Source of the DNA: Panax quinquefolius
Taxonomy: Eukaryota; Streptophyta; Magnoliopsida; Apiales; Araliaceae
Length of the DNA stretch: 64,000 nucleotides
Assembly: GCA_020205615.1 (NCBI GenBank)
Contig: CM035164.1
Span: 118,235,363 to 118,299,362 of the forward strand
Direction: 5' to 3'
The notes below the pieces were generated by a model. It was given only the letters and a program-made list of their open reading frames with translations. It had not been told where the DNA came from and made no database searches. A program made the translations under genes and the position numbers. Below, piece by piece: positions 1 through 13,800 of the stretch (the stretch's first letter is position 1; each line of letters starts with the position of its first letter).

Positions 1-166
1 AAAGCGTTGCTTAAAACTATGGGTTTATCACATATTATTAAAAAAGCACCATGTAGATAATAAATGCCTTTAATAAATAATTTTTTTATTAATAAATAAA
101 TAAGATTGATTACACAAGATATGCTTTATCATCATACATGATCGGCTTGTATGCATAATACTTTCG
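1..166 (-). repeat. Ty1/copia LTR fragment (H), same family as element J
   Basis: This stretch closely matches the ends of the two J LTRs near 44345-44514 and 51620-51789, including the shared start ATGGGTTTATCACAT and the conserved tail before the terminal TTTCA. In minus orientation it is the beginning of an LTR, and the matching J LTRs begin TGAAAGTAG. Here the terminal CA is changed to CG, so the border at 166 is approximate. It interrupts the gag-pro region of element A. The rest of the insertion lies left of the window, so its target duplication cannot be checked. Confidence 0.75.
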
Positions 167-199
167 ATTCTTGAGAATACGCCAGAAATTTATTAACAA

Positions 200-779
200 T
201 AGAAATATCATCAAAATCCGACGTATTTTGTTTAAATCTGTGATATGAGCTAAGAAAGATTGACATCCATTTTTCAATAAACGAATAGCCTTTATGGCTT
301 TGAGATGGCCGCGTGATTGATTTTAATGGTTTGGTCGTTTGAATTCAGATAATAGGTTGATTAGGAATATGAAAGTTAATAACCTTAATAAAACAATCAA
401 TTTTGCAGATGATAAGTGAGTTAACCAATCAATCCCTAGAATCACGCCAAATGCAAGTATTTTTAATGAAATAAGATCGACAGTAATGTGAGGGTACCGA
501 TTTGAACCAAACAAGACTTATAAATGATGGGATGTAATGAAGGTTTCTCCAAACTGAGTTTCCACAGATAAGTCAAAGTCTAATTTCTCTGAGTCAAATT
601 TAATCGATGAGTGGCAGTAGGAGAAATAAAAGAATGGGTAGAACCAGTATCAAATAAAGTGTAGACTTCATTGTAGAGTTTATGATAAGCTTACCCGTGA
701 TGACTCTCATTCGGGTTCCTTGCTTCCGGGAGGTCACAACAAACGCCTCCTTGCAGACACGGCTTTGACTTTTTCGGGA
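200..779 (-). pseudogene. Element A aspartic protease remnant (Ty3/gypsy)
   Basis: Minus-strand translation gives the post-active-site part of a chromovirus protease: a segment reading DLISLKILAF followed by VILGIDWL, both also seen in elements B, C and D. The DTG active-site region upstream (about 600-690) is scrambled by frameshifts. The downstream part, corresponding to the start of pol, is cut by the copia LTR at position 166. It belongs to element A, which reads from right to left. It cannot encode a working enzyme. Confidence 0.7.
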
Positions 780-1910
780 TGACCTTTGGTGCCTCCATCC
801 TAGTTGAATTTGTTTCTGTGAAACGACAAAATCGAGCTACGTGACCTTCTCTTCCACAATTATAACATGCTTTGATCAGATGGCACGCAGTTTGACCGAT
901 GTGTCCTCTTCTCCGTGATACGAAGCATATGATAGGTGGTCTTTCTCCTTCCTTAACAACGGTGTCCAGTGCCGACGCCGTCTTTCCATCATCATTGAAT
1001 CTCCGCTTTTTGAAATGTCCATTTTATTATTTTGGCTCGATTACCACCGAAGTGGTTACCATATCCGCCCGCTTGATTCCCTCCACGCTTGTTGCCACCG
1101 CTGGACGACTACTCACCGGTATTATAACTTTGCTGTCACGCTTCTTTTTAGTTCGCGTTGACTCGTTATCGCGCTCCCACTAATCGGGAGCCTATTTACA
1201 ACATCCGAATACAAACACAGCTTGCAGAAATAAGATGTTGATATATCTCCGAACTTCAAACCTCTTAAAAACATTCGCGCCATTCTCTCTTCATTGTCCA
1301 CCAAGTGGGACGTAAACCGTGATAACTCGCAAATTTTTTCTTCAGACATGACACGGGCCATATTATTTTGTTCCAACTTGATAAACTCCACCTCTCTTCA
1401 TGTGGCTAATACTTTCAGGAAAGTATTTGTCGTTGAATGAGCTCTCGAACTTCTCCCAAGATATCTTCAAGACAAGAAGTTGAAAGTACGTTTACCGATT
1501 CCCACCAAGACCAGCCTCCACGCAACATAAAGGCTGCAAAGGAACCTTTTCGCTTCCTCGGAGCATCCCATGACATCTAATATCTTGGTAATCGCTTTAT
1601 CCATGCTTCCGCTTGCCAAGTGGTTTTGCTTCTCTTAAACTCCGGTGGTCCCAGCCTTGAATTGTTTAATAAGGATCACCTTTCGTAGAGTTTTCCGTGT
1701 TTCCACCCCACGTTTTGGCGTCGAGTCGCTCTTCATTGTTGCATAAATTCGTATAAAGCTCTCAACATTTGATCATTCATCATTTGGTCGTTGTTGTTTA
1801 TTCGTATGAGGATTGTCGCTTGACGATGCATTATCCGATTATTTGATATGTGGTGAATCAACGATAGCACATGCTCCATTGCTATTTCTCAACATTCTCG
1901 GGGATGTCAT
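780..1910 (-). pseudogene. Element A gag remnant with CCHC zinc knuckle
   Basis: The minus-strand start at 1910 aligns with the gag start of element B (55506). The capsid region is recognisable at about 1190-1390, where ...LVDNEERMARMFLRGLK matches B. One intact zinc knuckle, CYNCGREGHVARFC, lies at about 830-880. Several frameshifts and small deletions break the frame, so no full-length Gag can be made. In the family, Gag packages the element RNA in cytoplasmic virus-like particles. Confidence 0.75.
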
Positions 1911-2096
1911 TTTCGAGATATCACACAAAACAAAAGATTAATCGATATGTAACAATTATCTTTATATTCTCGATCACCAATAAAATAAAGACATAAACTT
2001 AGGTAGGTCATACTAATGTAAGGTATTCCGCCTCTCCCTCCTAGTACTTTTCTCACATCTTAGCCAGGATCATATCCCTTAGCTCGATATCTCAAC
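1911..2096 (-). other. Element A untranslated leader and decayed primer-binding site
   Basis: This corresponds to the leader between the 5' LTR and gag in elements B (55507-55693) and C (36629-36815). The primer-binding site next to the LTR, TGGTATCAAAGC in C, is mutated here and no longer matches the initiator tRNA-Met 3' end well. No other feature is visible. Confidence 0.55.
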
Positions 2097-4470
2097 CGCG
2101 ACGCCTCAAAATTAGGTATACATCACCCATCTTGGGTCGCCACTTACATGGTAGATGTAATTTAAATACAACTTATTAACATAACTGTCGTATACATAAT
2201 GACATAAACTGTGAGTTTAAATACAAATATCGCCTACTAGATATTATACAAACTCAAACAAAAAGTCCTCATTACAATTATTATCACACTATTTCACGTA
2301 ATAGTGAGGACTACTAATGCTATCTTCGTGACCATCACTGCTTCCACTCTTCCCGGCTATATATTCTCATTTCAAGAGAAACAACAGTGAAAGAAAGGGT
2401 GAGCTCAACTAGCCCAAGAAGAAATATTATGACTAAGATAATGCGTAATAAATTATCAATAGTCTTCAACAATGTTAAACCCTGATAAAATATAATGTAT
2501 AACCATTTAATCAAGTAGCTGGAATATGCAATCCATTAAAAGAGTCAAGTAGAAAATAAAATCTACTATCTTTTATGATTTAAAAGGTTTTTCATCAACA
2601 TTTATAGCTGAGGACTCAAACTTTAATAAATAATCCACATCATCGAATCACCCTCGTACACTAATGCCAAGGATATTCTTTAAGATATCACGAATCTACA
2701 ATTATTCCCGCACTACGGGCCAAGAATAGTTGTGTATTCATTAATGGTCACGATCATGCCAACAACCGTCCATCAATGCATTACTACTAATCGAGGATTT
2801 TTACCACATCATTTGTAATATTACTACCATGATTACACCGAATAATCCTCGTCATAATCATACCAAGTCCATCCATGCCTACAAATAGCCATGTATGACT
2901 TTAAAAAAAAATAAAAATATGAGGATGATGACAATGATATAAGAATTCAATAAAACAAGTTCAAGAATTATTTTATCCGTGAATTATTAACGCCCAAACT
3001 GCCAAATACGATATCGCTTTAGAGTAAAATTCAAGAATACATTTGAAGAATATTTCCATGAAAGGATAATGGATGAAGCGAAATGTCAAGGATATTCCAC
3101 TAATTTCATGGAGTATAGAAGTCAAAGTTTTAAACTAACTGGTATAATAAAGAATGTAATAACAAAAGAAATCACCATGCATGCGATAGAATCAGCACAG
3201 CAAGGTTATTCCAATGTAATAATAAATAATCTAAACTGTGTCCGTACAGAAACGCATGCATGTGATATTCCAAGAATAATAATAAAGATTTTAACCAAGT
3301 CCCGTGTAAAACACATGCATGTGGATGTTCCAATGTAATAATAAGATAGAACAGTGTCCTGTAAAACACACGCATGTGATGTTCCAATGTAATAATAAAG
3401 AATGTCACCAAGTATAGGTGTAGACAGCGATACAAAGTTATTCCAATGTAATAATAAGCAATGGAATAACATAAGGATTTCACCAAGTATAGGGTATGCA
3501 AAGCAGACACAAAGTTATGTATATAGGGTATGCCACTTTTACGTGTTATTCCAATGTAATAATAAAGTGAATGGAATAATGAAGTTATACTTCAAGAAGA
3601 AAGAATAACACCCCTCACCGTAAAAGAACTCAATATAAGAAGTAGTGAAGTAGCGAGAATACTCTTCTTCTTTCTATAACTTTCTCTCTATAGCTTCTCT
3701 CTATAATTTCTCTCTAGAGTTTCAATGAATTTGTAAGAAAATAATGAAGGAATGAGCTTCTATTTATAGGAAAATGGAATGCATAAGAACTAATCCATGA
3801 ATCGGGTCCGCATTGATTTACTTTAATCGACATCCATATTTAAAGCAAAATCTTTTAAATAAAATATAATATATTCTATTTATATAAAACATTTTACTAT
3901 GCAAACACTATGCAAAACACTACGTAACACTATGCATAATAAAATATAATATATTTTATTTATAAAATAACTTTAATAAAGTATTCTCGCTTTATATAAA
4001 AGATGTTTCATTTTTATTACGTTAATAATACGAATAAAACAAAAAAGTCATTATCGCTATAATAATTCATGATAATAATGGAATCAAACCGAGTGACTTC
4101 ACATAAGCATCAATAATCAATACCGGTAAGGCTACTATGCAACCACCGTATTACATCGTACTTTTTACTACCGAGTAGTTCAACAAGTATCAACCCAGTA
4201 AAACTTCCGCCAATTATTTTAATAAAATATTTTTGTCTTTTCTCAATCCAAACAATAATTACATTGTAGGGTCCACCAATGATTGAGCCGTTGTACGAAT
4301 ATTCCTCGCTAAACCTAATATTCCCCACCAATCGAATATAATATAACCACTTGCATACTTTGCAAAATTTATAAATATTACCTACAACTATAACATTATA
4401 AATTATTCCATAATATTCAAAATAATATTTATAGAAAATTAATCTTTATTTATAAAAGCTGGGTCTTACA
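2097..4470 (-). repeat. 5' LTR of chromovirus A
   Basis: On the minus strand this LTR begins TGTAAGACCCAGC at 4470 and ends with GGCGTCGCG at 2097, a mutated form of the usual GGCGTCACA. It is about 2.37 kb, similar to the LTRs of B and C. A TATA box (TATAAATA, minus) sits at 3761-3768, followed by the CT-rich leader with repeated TCTCTCTATA, which marks the likely U3/R boundary. The adjacent target sequence is TTGAT at 4471-4475; its partner copy lies outside the window. Confidence 0.85.
3075..3570. repeat. LTR subrepeat array of about 50-60 bp units
   Basis: Repeated units contain CCAATGTAATAATAA (or its complement TTATTATTACATTGG) followed by a variable stretch with GCATGC or CATGCATG. 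About seven imperfect copies are seen in LTR A, and related arrays occur in the C LTRs at 35205-35515 and 39655-40055. Open reading frames across the array that look like membrane proteins are by-products of the repeats. Confidence 0.7.
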
Positions 4471-4744
4471 TTGATGGTATGAAAAGCATCTTCACGACCG
4501 GCTCTCTTTCGATCCAAGGATGATTTCAAAGATGTTTATCTCCCTTTTCATGAAATCCTCCTCCTTCCCCGTTTATGTGTCTCGATTTAATCGTCTCAAG
4601 ACAAGATTAGTCTCGCATATTTTCAAAATATTCAAGTCAAACGTCCAAATATCCAAAGGGAACAAAGACATAGAAGAAAAAAGAAATTCTTATTTACCTT
4701 AGCTAAATAGCTCATCCCACTTATCGAGCGATTTTCGTCATGTG

Positions 4745-6355
4745 ATCATCAACCGTTGGTCGTCAAGTGTTCAACGAAAGTTCAAGAGATCGAAGGGAAA
4801 TTGGCATCAACCCAGGCCACAAGGTCGAGATCCCACAGCCTCGTAGGTAACCCCGACTGAAGGGACCGGTCGTTCGGGAAAGTCTTGGCCTTCGGGAGAG
4901 ATTTAATGCTCGGAGGGGTAGGGTCCGTATGTATGGTTTGATTGGAGGATCTATTTGGGTGGGTCCTTGAGGTGTTGAGGCGTAAGAATCCTGATGGCTA
5001 TCGAGTGCGTGCTCTCTTCCCGGATAGCGTTGAATCCTTTCGTCGCCTTCGGTCACCGTCTTCGTCAATCTGTATTTCTGCTGTGGGGCACGAGGGTGGG
5101 ATGACCGAAAAACCTGAGGCACCTTGAGTTCTTCTTAGCTTAGTGGGGTTATTTTTGTTTTTAATTTTGGTCCGAAGACACTTCTTTGATCGGGACGATC
5201 AAGTAAAACGCCTTGTCGAGGAATAAGTATGGGGTTGGCTCTGCTTTACGTGTGGATTCTAAGGGGTGATAAGAGGGGTCGAACCGGGTTTTCGGTGGCT
5301 ATCCTCTTCCGACGAGGATGAAGGGTCTCTTCCGTACAAGAACCTCTTGACCTTCTCTTTTCTTCGCTCTAAATTCATCCGTATGAATTTCCTTACGGTT
5401 TGTCACCGGAGTGGCTTGCATTGGTATATTCTCAACGCCTTCAAGACTTCAGGATAAAAATCTTGAACTCCTTTATTTCTAAGGAGCTCTGGGATTACGA
5501 TCAGATATCTGTGATAAAACAAGAAATCCTATGTTTAATTACACATCATAAAACTTTTTCAAAATTTATATATATGAAATAAACCAATACTCACATTTAT
5601 GGTCATATAACCATGCCCGCCTTGAGAGGAGTCCATATTTCCACCTCCTCCTTGGGGAAATTGTCGAAAAAGTTCCATCATTTCCACTTCCCGTTCTTGA
5701 AATGTCTCCAAGTCGGCAGAGATATTTTCATCGATTGCCCAGCCTTAAGAGAAGAAGAAATCTCGGGACCTTTGACGTAGAACCACTTCTCATGCCATCC
5801 CTATTGCTCAAGGAGTGTTCACCAAAGTGAACGCCTCTCGAACTTTTCTCCAGACTTTGGAGAATGTTTGCTAAGGGCCTTGAACCCCTTCTCCCTGGAT
5901 TGTACTATTTTGTAGACAGTGAAGAAGAAGTCAAGGAGGCTCGACGCCCAACTCATGGCGAAAGCCATAAAGGTCGAATGTGAATGTAGAGTTTGGTACC
6001 AATCGGGAGAACCCCACACCCAGAACCCCAAGATGGTCACTATAAAATGTCTTGGGGAAAACGAACCCTTCTCCAATAAGGTCACAGGACTACCATCCAA
6101 CCTTCCTACTGTTGGTACATCTTCTCACCAGATCCGGGTACCCCGATCATGCGTGGGTATCCTAATATGGTACCGAGATCGAACCTCTTTAGTTCACCTC
6201 GATCACGATATGAAGGAGTGTTGGCATGAGAGAAGCGGTCCATACTCCCAGTAGTATTCGGAGGGGGTTTTGGAGTTTTGGGTCAGGTTTGGTGGAACCA
6301 CCGTGTGATCGGTGTTACCAGATTGGGAACTTTGTTCGAGTTTTGGGGAAGCCAT
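4745..6355 (-). pseudogene. Antisense ORF of the Tat-like element (gypsy-type transposon domain)
   Basis: The minus strand opens with ATG at 6355 (MASPKLEQSSQSG). At 6100-5820 it continues with the segment ...SPDWYQTLHSHSTF...FFTVYKIVQSREKGF and then WHEKWFYVKGPEISSS near 5790-5750. These match in style the plant 'putative gypsy type transposon' family (Pfam PF04195-like), in which a W-x-F-F/Y-V segment follows a basic loop. A second coding-like stretch, rich in S, P and K, lies at 5127-4745, with coiled-coil-like remains to about 4480. Stops and frameshifts break both parts, and an intron between them is possible. The function of this ORF in intact elements is not established. Family call from memory of motifs, not from a search. 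Confidence 0.5.
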
Positions 6356-6713
6356 TTGTGACTTGCCGAGAGAAGATCGAAAGTTCGGAAAGGCGCTCGA
6401 AATTTTAAATGAATGTATAAAACTGCCAAATTTGATAAAGTTATCTTTTTATAATCGATAGTTACACGGTGTTCAAGGTCGCTACATTAAATGTTAGTAA
6501 TGATTTGAAATTTGAATGGGAAGCGTCCGGTCTCGGGTCCGTATTTAATAATGGGGCCTTTTTCGATTTGGGCCTTTGATCTCCTTTCATTTCATTTCGT
6601 GAGCAATAACATGCACATTTCAATTACTTCTTATTATGGATCTTCAATAAAATATCATGGATTATTTATAGTTTCTATTAAACATTCTCGCTCAACAAAA
6701 AACTAGAGGGCAA

Positions 6714-7394
6714 TGTTGGGTCATGATATTTTCTCTCATTGGGCCGGGTAGATCGGGCTTACTCATTTAATTAATCTATCGGGCCTTTATTATTGAACCG
6801 TGAAAGTCATTTAGCCCAGCTTATCCTATTATTTTCATTTTGACTTATAAGACCTGCTTGCCTTCATTGGATCGATCCTTCGACATTTTAATATCTATTA
6901 TTTTGACTTGTAATGATGAAAAGCATGATGGTTGACTAGAGAACCCCGCCATGACATTAATGTGGATGGGATTATAACCTACTGCAAGAAGAGAAATGCG
7001 ATGACCAAAAGCAAGTGGATAAACTACATACGCAGCGGTGGTAGAACCCATCAGATCAAGGGGGTGTGTCAGGTAGTAGTGGGTGGCACGGTATTCCAGG
7101 CCAGGAGAGTATAGCTTAGCAAGGAAGTCTCCACAAAGAGGGATGTACACACATTTTACCATTCATAATCATATATACACTTAAGATTTATTATCATCTC
7201 TCTCTCAAGACACTAGGTATTACATCCTCTATTTTGATAACCTTGTGAACACATTTTACTGACTCTCACGCCTGAGCTATCCCTCAACGACGAATGTACC
7301 TCGCCAAGCTTGAGGTGTTTATCGTGTTTATCGTGCGAGGATCGTATGCGTTTTACGTGATTGGGGCGATGGCGAGAAGATCTTGGCGCTAACA
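6714..7394 (+). repeat. 3' LTR of the Tat-like element
   Basis: It begins TGTTGGG and ends GCTAACA, giving TGTTR/YAACA inverted ends. A purine-rich tract precedes it, as expected for a 3' LTR. The right half contains the CTCTCTCTCAAGACAC and TTTACTGACTCTCACGCC segment that resembles the R/U5 region of plant gypsy LTRs. Position 7395 is the first base of coding homology of the cysteine protease pseudogene, so the LTR border is also the break point in that gene. No matching 5-bp duplication is seen at 6709-6713. Confidence 0.65.
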
Positions 7395-8398
<1,004 letters not shown>

Positions 8399-9873
8399 AC
8401 TGTTCTTGTTTTTATTATTATTGTTTGTGCTTATTGCATATAATAAAGTCTCAGGCTCTCAGAAAAGAGTTGCTACATTGCTCTTTTTTGGACAATATAT
8501 TACAATTGTGTACTTTAGTATTCACCCACAAGATTTTGAAATCATAATATGCATAATCCGGATTTTTATTTTATTTCAACTCTGTTGTAGCCAAATATTT
8601 ATCCTATTGAAAGTTGCTTAATAGTTTGTTAGATTTCGAGCCAGGCATAGTAAGAGCATCTCCTGTGGACTATATTTAGTCCATATGATATCAGCAGATG
8701 TCCTTTAGTCTTCAATCTTTTCGGCAGATAGACTATCTTGTGGACTATAATATAAAAATATTAAAATAATTAATAAATTCAAAAAAAATTCCAATATATT
8801 CCATATAAAAAATAAATTAGAGAAATTTTATCAATAAAATCAATCAAATATAATAACAATACAAACTATTATTAACAAATATCCCTGCCCCAATCATCTT
8901 CTTCTTCAATATCTCCTTGGTCTTCATCTCCTTCTTCAGGCTTCAGGCAACCTTCGTGTCCTTTAGCTTTTTCTTTTTTTTCTTCAGTCATCTCTCCTAT
9001 TTTAATATATTTAAAATTATAGTCAAAATTATATTTCACCATATTTGGTTCCTTAATTTGATCTGTTGGGCTCACCGGAAAATTCAATCGACTATATTTA
9101 GTTCATCTGCTGAAACAAAATTTGCATAACGCAAGTGCTTGTTTTGTTATATATAAATTGCTGCATTTGAAAATTCAAACGCATTGTAAAATTTTATTTT
9201 AAACGTAACTTATTTGACTCACAAAACAACTTTTGTGACTTAAACGTACCGCATCGGAAATGATGAGGTTTGACTAGTTTGAAAAAAAAAAAACCACAGT
9301 AAAAATTGCTAAGGCCAGTAATTAAACAAACCCTAAGGTACTTCCAGGGTCAAGTTTTGGATTAATGCTATAGAGGTGGTACTAGTAGGTTTTGTTGCTG
9401 TGGTATTTGCAACTTTCAAGTCCCATCGGCAGGTGAAGTGAATATGCAGCAACTTTTGCTGAACTGACTTGTTGCATAACTAAAACAAGCTTATTCCAAG
9501 TGCAAACCACTGATAAGCTTTAGAATTCACATACGCGGAAATTTAAAAAATCATATATTTGAATAAATGTTAACGCCAAGATTCGCTCACGGTAGCCTTT
9601 AATAATAATGTGTGTACCGAGAACTAAGTATAACCTTGTATTTATAGGACTCTAATAAGGTCAGATTAATTAATGGAATCTCCTTAAAGGAAAAGAAGTT
9701 GATAAAGGAAGGAAGTCAATTCTATGCTGAGTCAGAAATCAAATATAATTAGAAATATTAAATTTTTTAAAATTCTCTAACTACCCAAACAGGTTCCTAC
9801 GTGGAGAGACTTTCTCTCCGTGTATCATGATCATGACCCATTACGGTGTGCCACTTTTAATCCACATAATAGA
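8399..9873. other. Non-coding interval after the protease pseudogene
   Basis: AT-rich sequence without a supported gene. AATAAAG at 8441 could be an old polyadenylation signal of the protease gene. A short segment GACTATATTTAGT occurs at about 8669 and again near 9090, and GAGCATCTCC at 8653 resembles the end of some MITEs, but I could not pair it with an inverted partner. ORFs here of up to 71 codons look random. Confidence 0.6.
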
Positions 9874-9875
9874 TA

Positions 9876-10137
9876 CTCCCTCCGTCCCAAATTAATTGCT
9901 CAATTTTGACTTTTTAAATTCAAATTGACCATTTTTAAAACTAATCTTTTTACTATTTTTGCTAAAATATAGGGGAAGAAATTATAACCAAAAGAAAGTA
10001 TATACAATTTATTACTAATCCCAATTTTTATAATTTTAGAAATATATTTATATATACTTAATTATTAATTCTAAAATAAATCAATTTAACTTGTAAAAGT
10101 CAAAATCGAAAGAATTAATTTGAGACGAAAAAATGAA
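9876..10137. mobile_element. Stowaway-like MITE
   Basis: The left end, CTCCCTCCGTCCCAAATTAA after a TA, is the classical Stowaway terminal motif of Tc1/mariner-type MITEs. The right end, AATTAATTTGAGACGAAAAA, is a decayed inverted copy followed by TA. Length is about 260 bp and the interior is AT-rich without coding capacity. Subterminal CAATTTTGACTTTT and AAAAGTCAAAATCG also pair. Confidence 0.8.
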
Positions 10138-10874
10138 TATATTATATTAATATCTAGAAAGGAAAATATGATCCAATTAGTTTAGGTGTAATTTAAGATG
10201 GAGTCGGAGTCCTATTTATAACCGATTAGAATAAGTTCAGAAAAGTAAATGTTCAAAATTATAATATATCATCAGCAAGTTTAAAACAAAAATTTAGGAT
10301 ACAATGTATGTAGCCATATATTAATAGATTATTATCAATTAAAAAGTACATTAAATATATTGTAAGGATACATTGCATGTTTAATAGTAAAATCGACCCA
10401 AAAAACATTCTTGAACTCGGCCTGGTCCAGCCAAAAGTAAATTTCTTATCCAAATCATGATATTAGTCTATTCCAGAAAGCCAAACAAAATCTAAAATGG
10501 AATTTCAGAAAAATTTAAATTTGGATATGAATTTCTAAATCCATTTTGACTGCAAAAGCGAGTCATCTATCAGGATTTACACTGGTCTATTCAACAACTC
10601 TTTCCTGTCTATCAGAATTTGTGAGGTATGTAACAGATCAGCATCAGGGTAATAGGAAAACCAACCATATCCCTGATCCCCTAAACCAAGACTTTAAGGA
10701 GCAATTTTACAAATATAAAGTTGAGGATTACATGCACCGCATGCACAAAACACCCTCAAATCATTACAATTGCTTCCACATCTACGGAGACTTCCAGCTT
10801 CATAATTTATGAATGAAAACTTGTAATCTAAACATGTGCGTATTCATCATAAAATGTTCAGCCTACCTGAATAC
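10138..10874. other. Region downstream of RER1
   Basis: No gene supported. The open frame at 10546-10812 (88 codons) has no features I recognise. Part of 10600-10874 may be the RER1 3' UTR, since RER1 ends at 10875 on the minus strand. Confidence 0.5.
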
Positions 10875-13800
10875 TCAAGGCCTGACAGTTTCTGTATCAT
10901 CAGAAAAAGCTGCTTTCTTCCCGGTGTAACGCTGAAAAAAATAATAAGACAATTAGGTAACACCTCGGTCATTTAGAAGCAGAGTACAATAACAACTGAA
11001 CAGATCGTAAAAATGCATTAAAATGAACTTGAGACTTACCTGCTTGCCAAAGGAGAAAGGGACATATCTGTATTTAATCATGTGCATTATCTGCCTCTTC
11101 ATCGTTGAAATGAACAGCACAATCCAATAGAACAACAGAATCGCCAAAATACAGGCACGCCAAATGCACTAAAGAATGTCAGCACAAAAGCAACGCAGAA
11201 CGCTTTTGTTAATGAATACCTGATGACGTAAGATAAACCAAAAATATTAGCCAATCTACTAGCAATTCCTTCAAGTTGAAAGAACATTAAACATAACATG
11301 AAAATTTCTTACAGGATCCGGTCTAAAGGATCCAACATCTTCATGCAAACAAACACACACACACAGAAAAAAGAAAATAAAAACAACTACTTCTTGAAGA
11401 TTAGCCAACAACTTATGATGGGGAGCACAAAGCTAAATGAACTGAAAATTCTATTTATATTTAGGAAGAACTTTTTGTAATTATCTTATTAGTAGATACT
11501 TTATTCATTAAAGGGATTTAGGATATTTAATATTGATTAGGTATTTAATTATTTAGTAAGATTGTTCTAGGTATATTTCTTATTCACAAAGAAAAATTAC
11601 GGCACGCTCCCCATTAAATAGCTTTGTAATCCCCACGAGTTAATTAGACAATAGACAATCAATTATTAAAATTTGAGTGAGCTGTGTTCTCTCTTAAGTC
11701 TCAAGTTTCATCTTTGTGAAGTGACCTCAAAACACTCTTGAGGGATGGCTGATTCTCTGCAGAGGATGGAAAAAGCCTCATCTTTTTCATTATTCTAAAT
11801 ATTTAAAAATATTGTCCTGCATCAGCTTGTCCACCCCTCTGACCACCACAGTTGTTACGGCATCACGGCGAGTCATGGCAGTGGCCGACTGTCAGGACGC
11901 CTAGGCGACAAGGTGACCGACATGACGTCCGTATGGCGACAAGTGGACCGACATGACGTCTGTATGGCGACAAGTGGTTTACAATGTGCAATTTATATAT
12001 TATTTATTTTACTTAACAAGTATATTGGCAATAAAATTTCATATACATTAAAACTCAAAACAAAACACTACGGAATAATAATCCAAAAACAAAACACTTG
12101 ATATTAAAAATTAGTAAAAGAAATGAAGAATTCAACAAGCCCCACATAAAAAATAAAGTTGCAACCAATCATCACAAATATATAGTCTAATAACTAATAA
12201 AACCCACTTACTTTTACAATTAAAATGGTGGTCATGGATCTAATGAATGTATGTGTTTATATTTATATAACCACAGTTAAGGCTGTAAACAAACCAAATA
12301 GTTTGGGTTCAATTCGGGCTCGACTCGAAAAAATACGAGTGAGACTCGAATTTGTTAATAACATGATCCAAATTTGAGCATTAAAAATAGTTCAAATAAA
12401 AATATGAGTAGAATCTGAGTAAGGTTATATTCACTGCTTAAGGTTCAAACTACTCGAGTTCTCGATTGTGATTTGATACTTGATTGATACAAATTCAATT
12501 AGATGCTCGATACATTCTCTTATAATATATACAAAATTAAAACAAATTAGGATAATTATTATAATTTTATTTTATGTAAAGTGTAATAGTAAATATATTT
12601 TCTCATTTCTAAGTAAAATAACAAATTCAATATATAATTATATTTATTATAAAGCTAATTATTATGTGGAGACTCGAATTCAAACTTCAATTTGAAGCTC
12701 ATGAGTAGTTTGAATATAATTCGATCCGAGTCGGGTCGAATTCGAGTAATAAATATTCGAGTCAGGTCGAATCTGAGTAGAAATTTTCAAATACAATTTG
12801 AATTCGAGTATGAATTTAATGTTTCAAGTCGAATTCGAGCAGCTCTCTGTTCGCTTCGATTTGACTCGTTTACACCCTTGACCACAGTCAATATGTATGT
12901 GCTCATTATCTAATATATATAAATTTTCTATGTATTTGTACATATATTGTATGTATGTATAAGCATGTATTAGTATATAAATATATATATATATATATAA
13001 ATTTATACATACATATATATATATATATATATCGACCTAGCAGAAAGAAAAAGAGTAACCAAAAAAAGCCAACAGTCAGACAGAAAAAGACAAAAAGAAA
13101 GCACCAACCAAAAAACTTCATATACTGATATATAAAAAGAACGCAGCCAAGCAAGAAGCAGTTAAGAGGGGAAGAAAAAAAGAAGGAAGACATACCCGTT
13201 GATCAGAGTCCAAGCAGCGTCGCTTGAAAAAGACCTTCGTGGTCATCTCGAAGAGTCAAAGTCTTTCGCTCTCATAGTCTCTCTCTCGGTCGTAGTCTCT
13301 CTCGACTTCGATCTTCTTATTCGCACTTCGCAGCTTCTCGGATTGCTCTCGACTTCGATTTTCTTCTAACTTCTCTGTGAATCGATCGACTAGGGCTAGT
13401 TTTGGTGTTGCGCTCACGACTTCGTTTTTTTTAACCCAGTTCGAACTTGGGTATACCCATATAGGCAAGTCGCTCAATCAGCCGGAAATTCGTCTAAGGC
13501 GACGACTGTTTTTGCTAGGCGCTCGCCTTTCATCGCTCAACCAAGCTCGCTCGCCTTGCCTGTCTCTATCCGACTGGAAGGCGACGCCTTAACATCTATG
13601 CCGACCACATGGTACAGAAAATTAGAAAATGTCAGTTCTACCACCTAATCCTAAAGCCTTCTGCATTGATATGGCATTTTAATGATTTCATCATAAAGAA
13701 AAGAAAAGAAATTTTTGAGAAAAATCATTAAAAGGTGAAATGCTTTTCCAAATTGATTACATGTCTCAATCTTTCCCAGTTTATTAGTTTATTATGCATA

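Larger units (their letters stand above)
4471..7394 (+). mobile_element. 3' fragment of a Tat-like Ty3/gypsy element with antisense ORF
   Basis: From right to left this holds a 681-bp LTR (6714-7394), a short purine-rich tract directly before it (ACTAGAGGG, 6703-6710), and a decayed ORF on the opposite strand whose product resembles the 'putative gypsy type transposon' family. An antisense ORF between pol and the 3' LTR is known from some Tat-lineage plant retrotransposons, so I read this as the 3' end of such an element. Its left part was lost or lies beyond element A, which is inserted at 4470. The lineage assignment is inference. Confidence 0.55.

Noticed and set aside
3172..3510. Minus-strand ORFs of 88-112 codons that look like membrane proteins
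   Set aside because: They are translations of the LTR subrepeat array; the repetitive peptides follow from the repeated DNA.
8653..9120. Possible MITE starting GAGCATCTCC
   Set aside because: No inverted partner or target duplication could be found; the repeated GACTATATTTAGT is in direct orientation.
10546..10812. 88-codon plus-strand ORF downstream of RER1
   Set aside because: No recognisable motif, overlaps the likely RER1 3' UTR on the other strand.
12906..13193. 95-codon aromatic-rich minus-strand ORF
   Set aside because: Produced by a TA microsatellite and a purine-rich tract.
13200..13610. 73-codon minus-strand charged ORF and GC-rich patch in RER1 intron 1
   Set aside because: Low-complexity E/R/S sequence without domain motifs; more likely remains of a DNA transposon than an exon.
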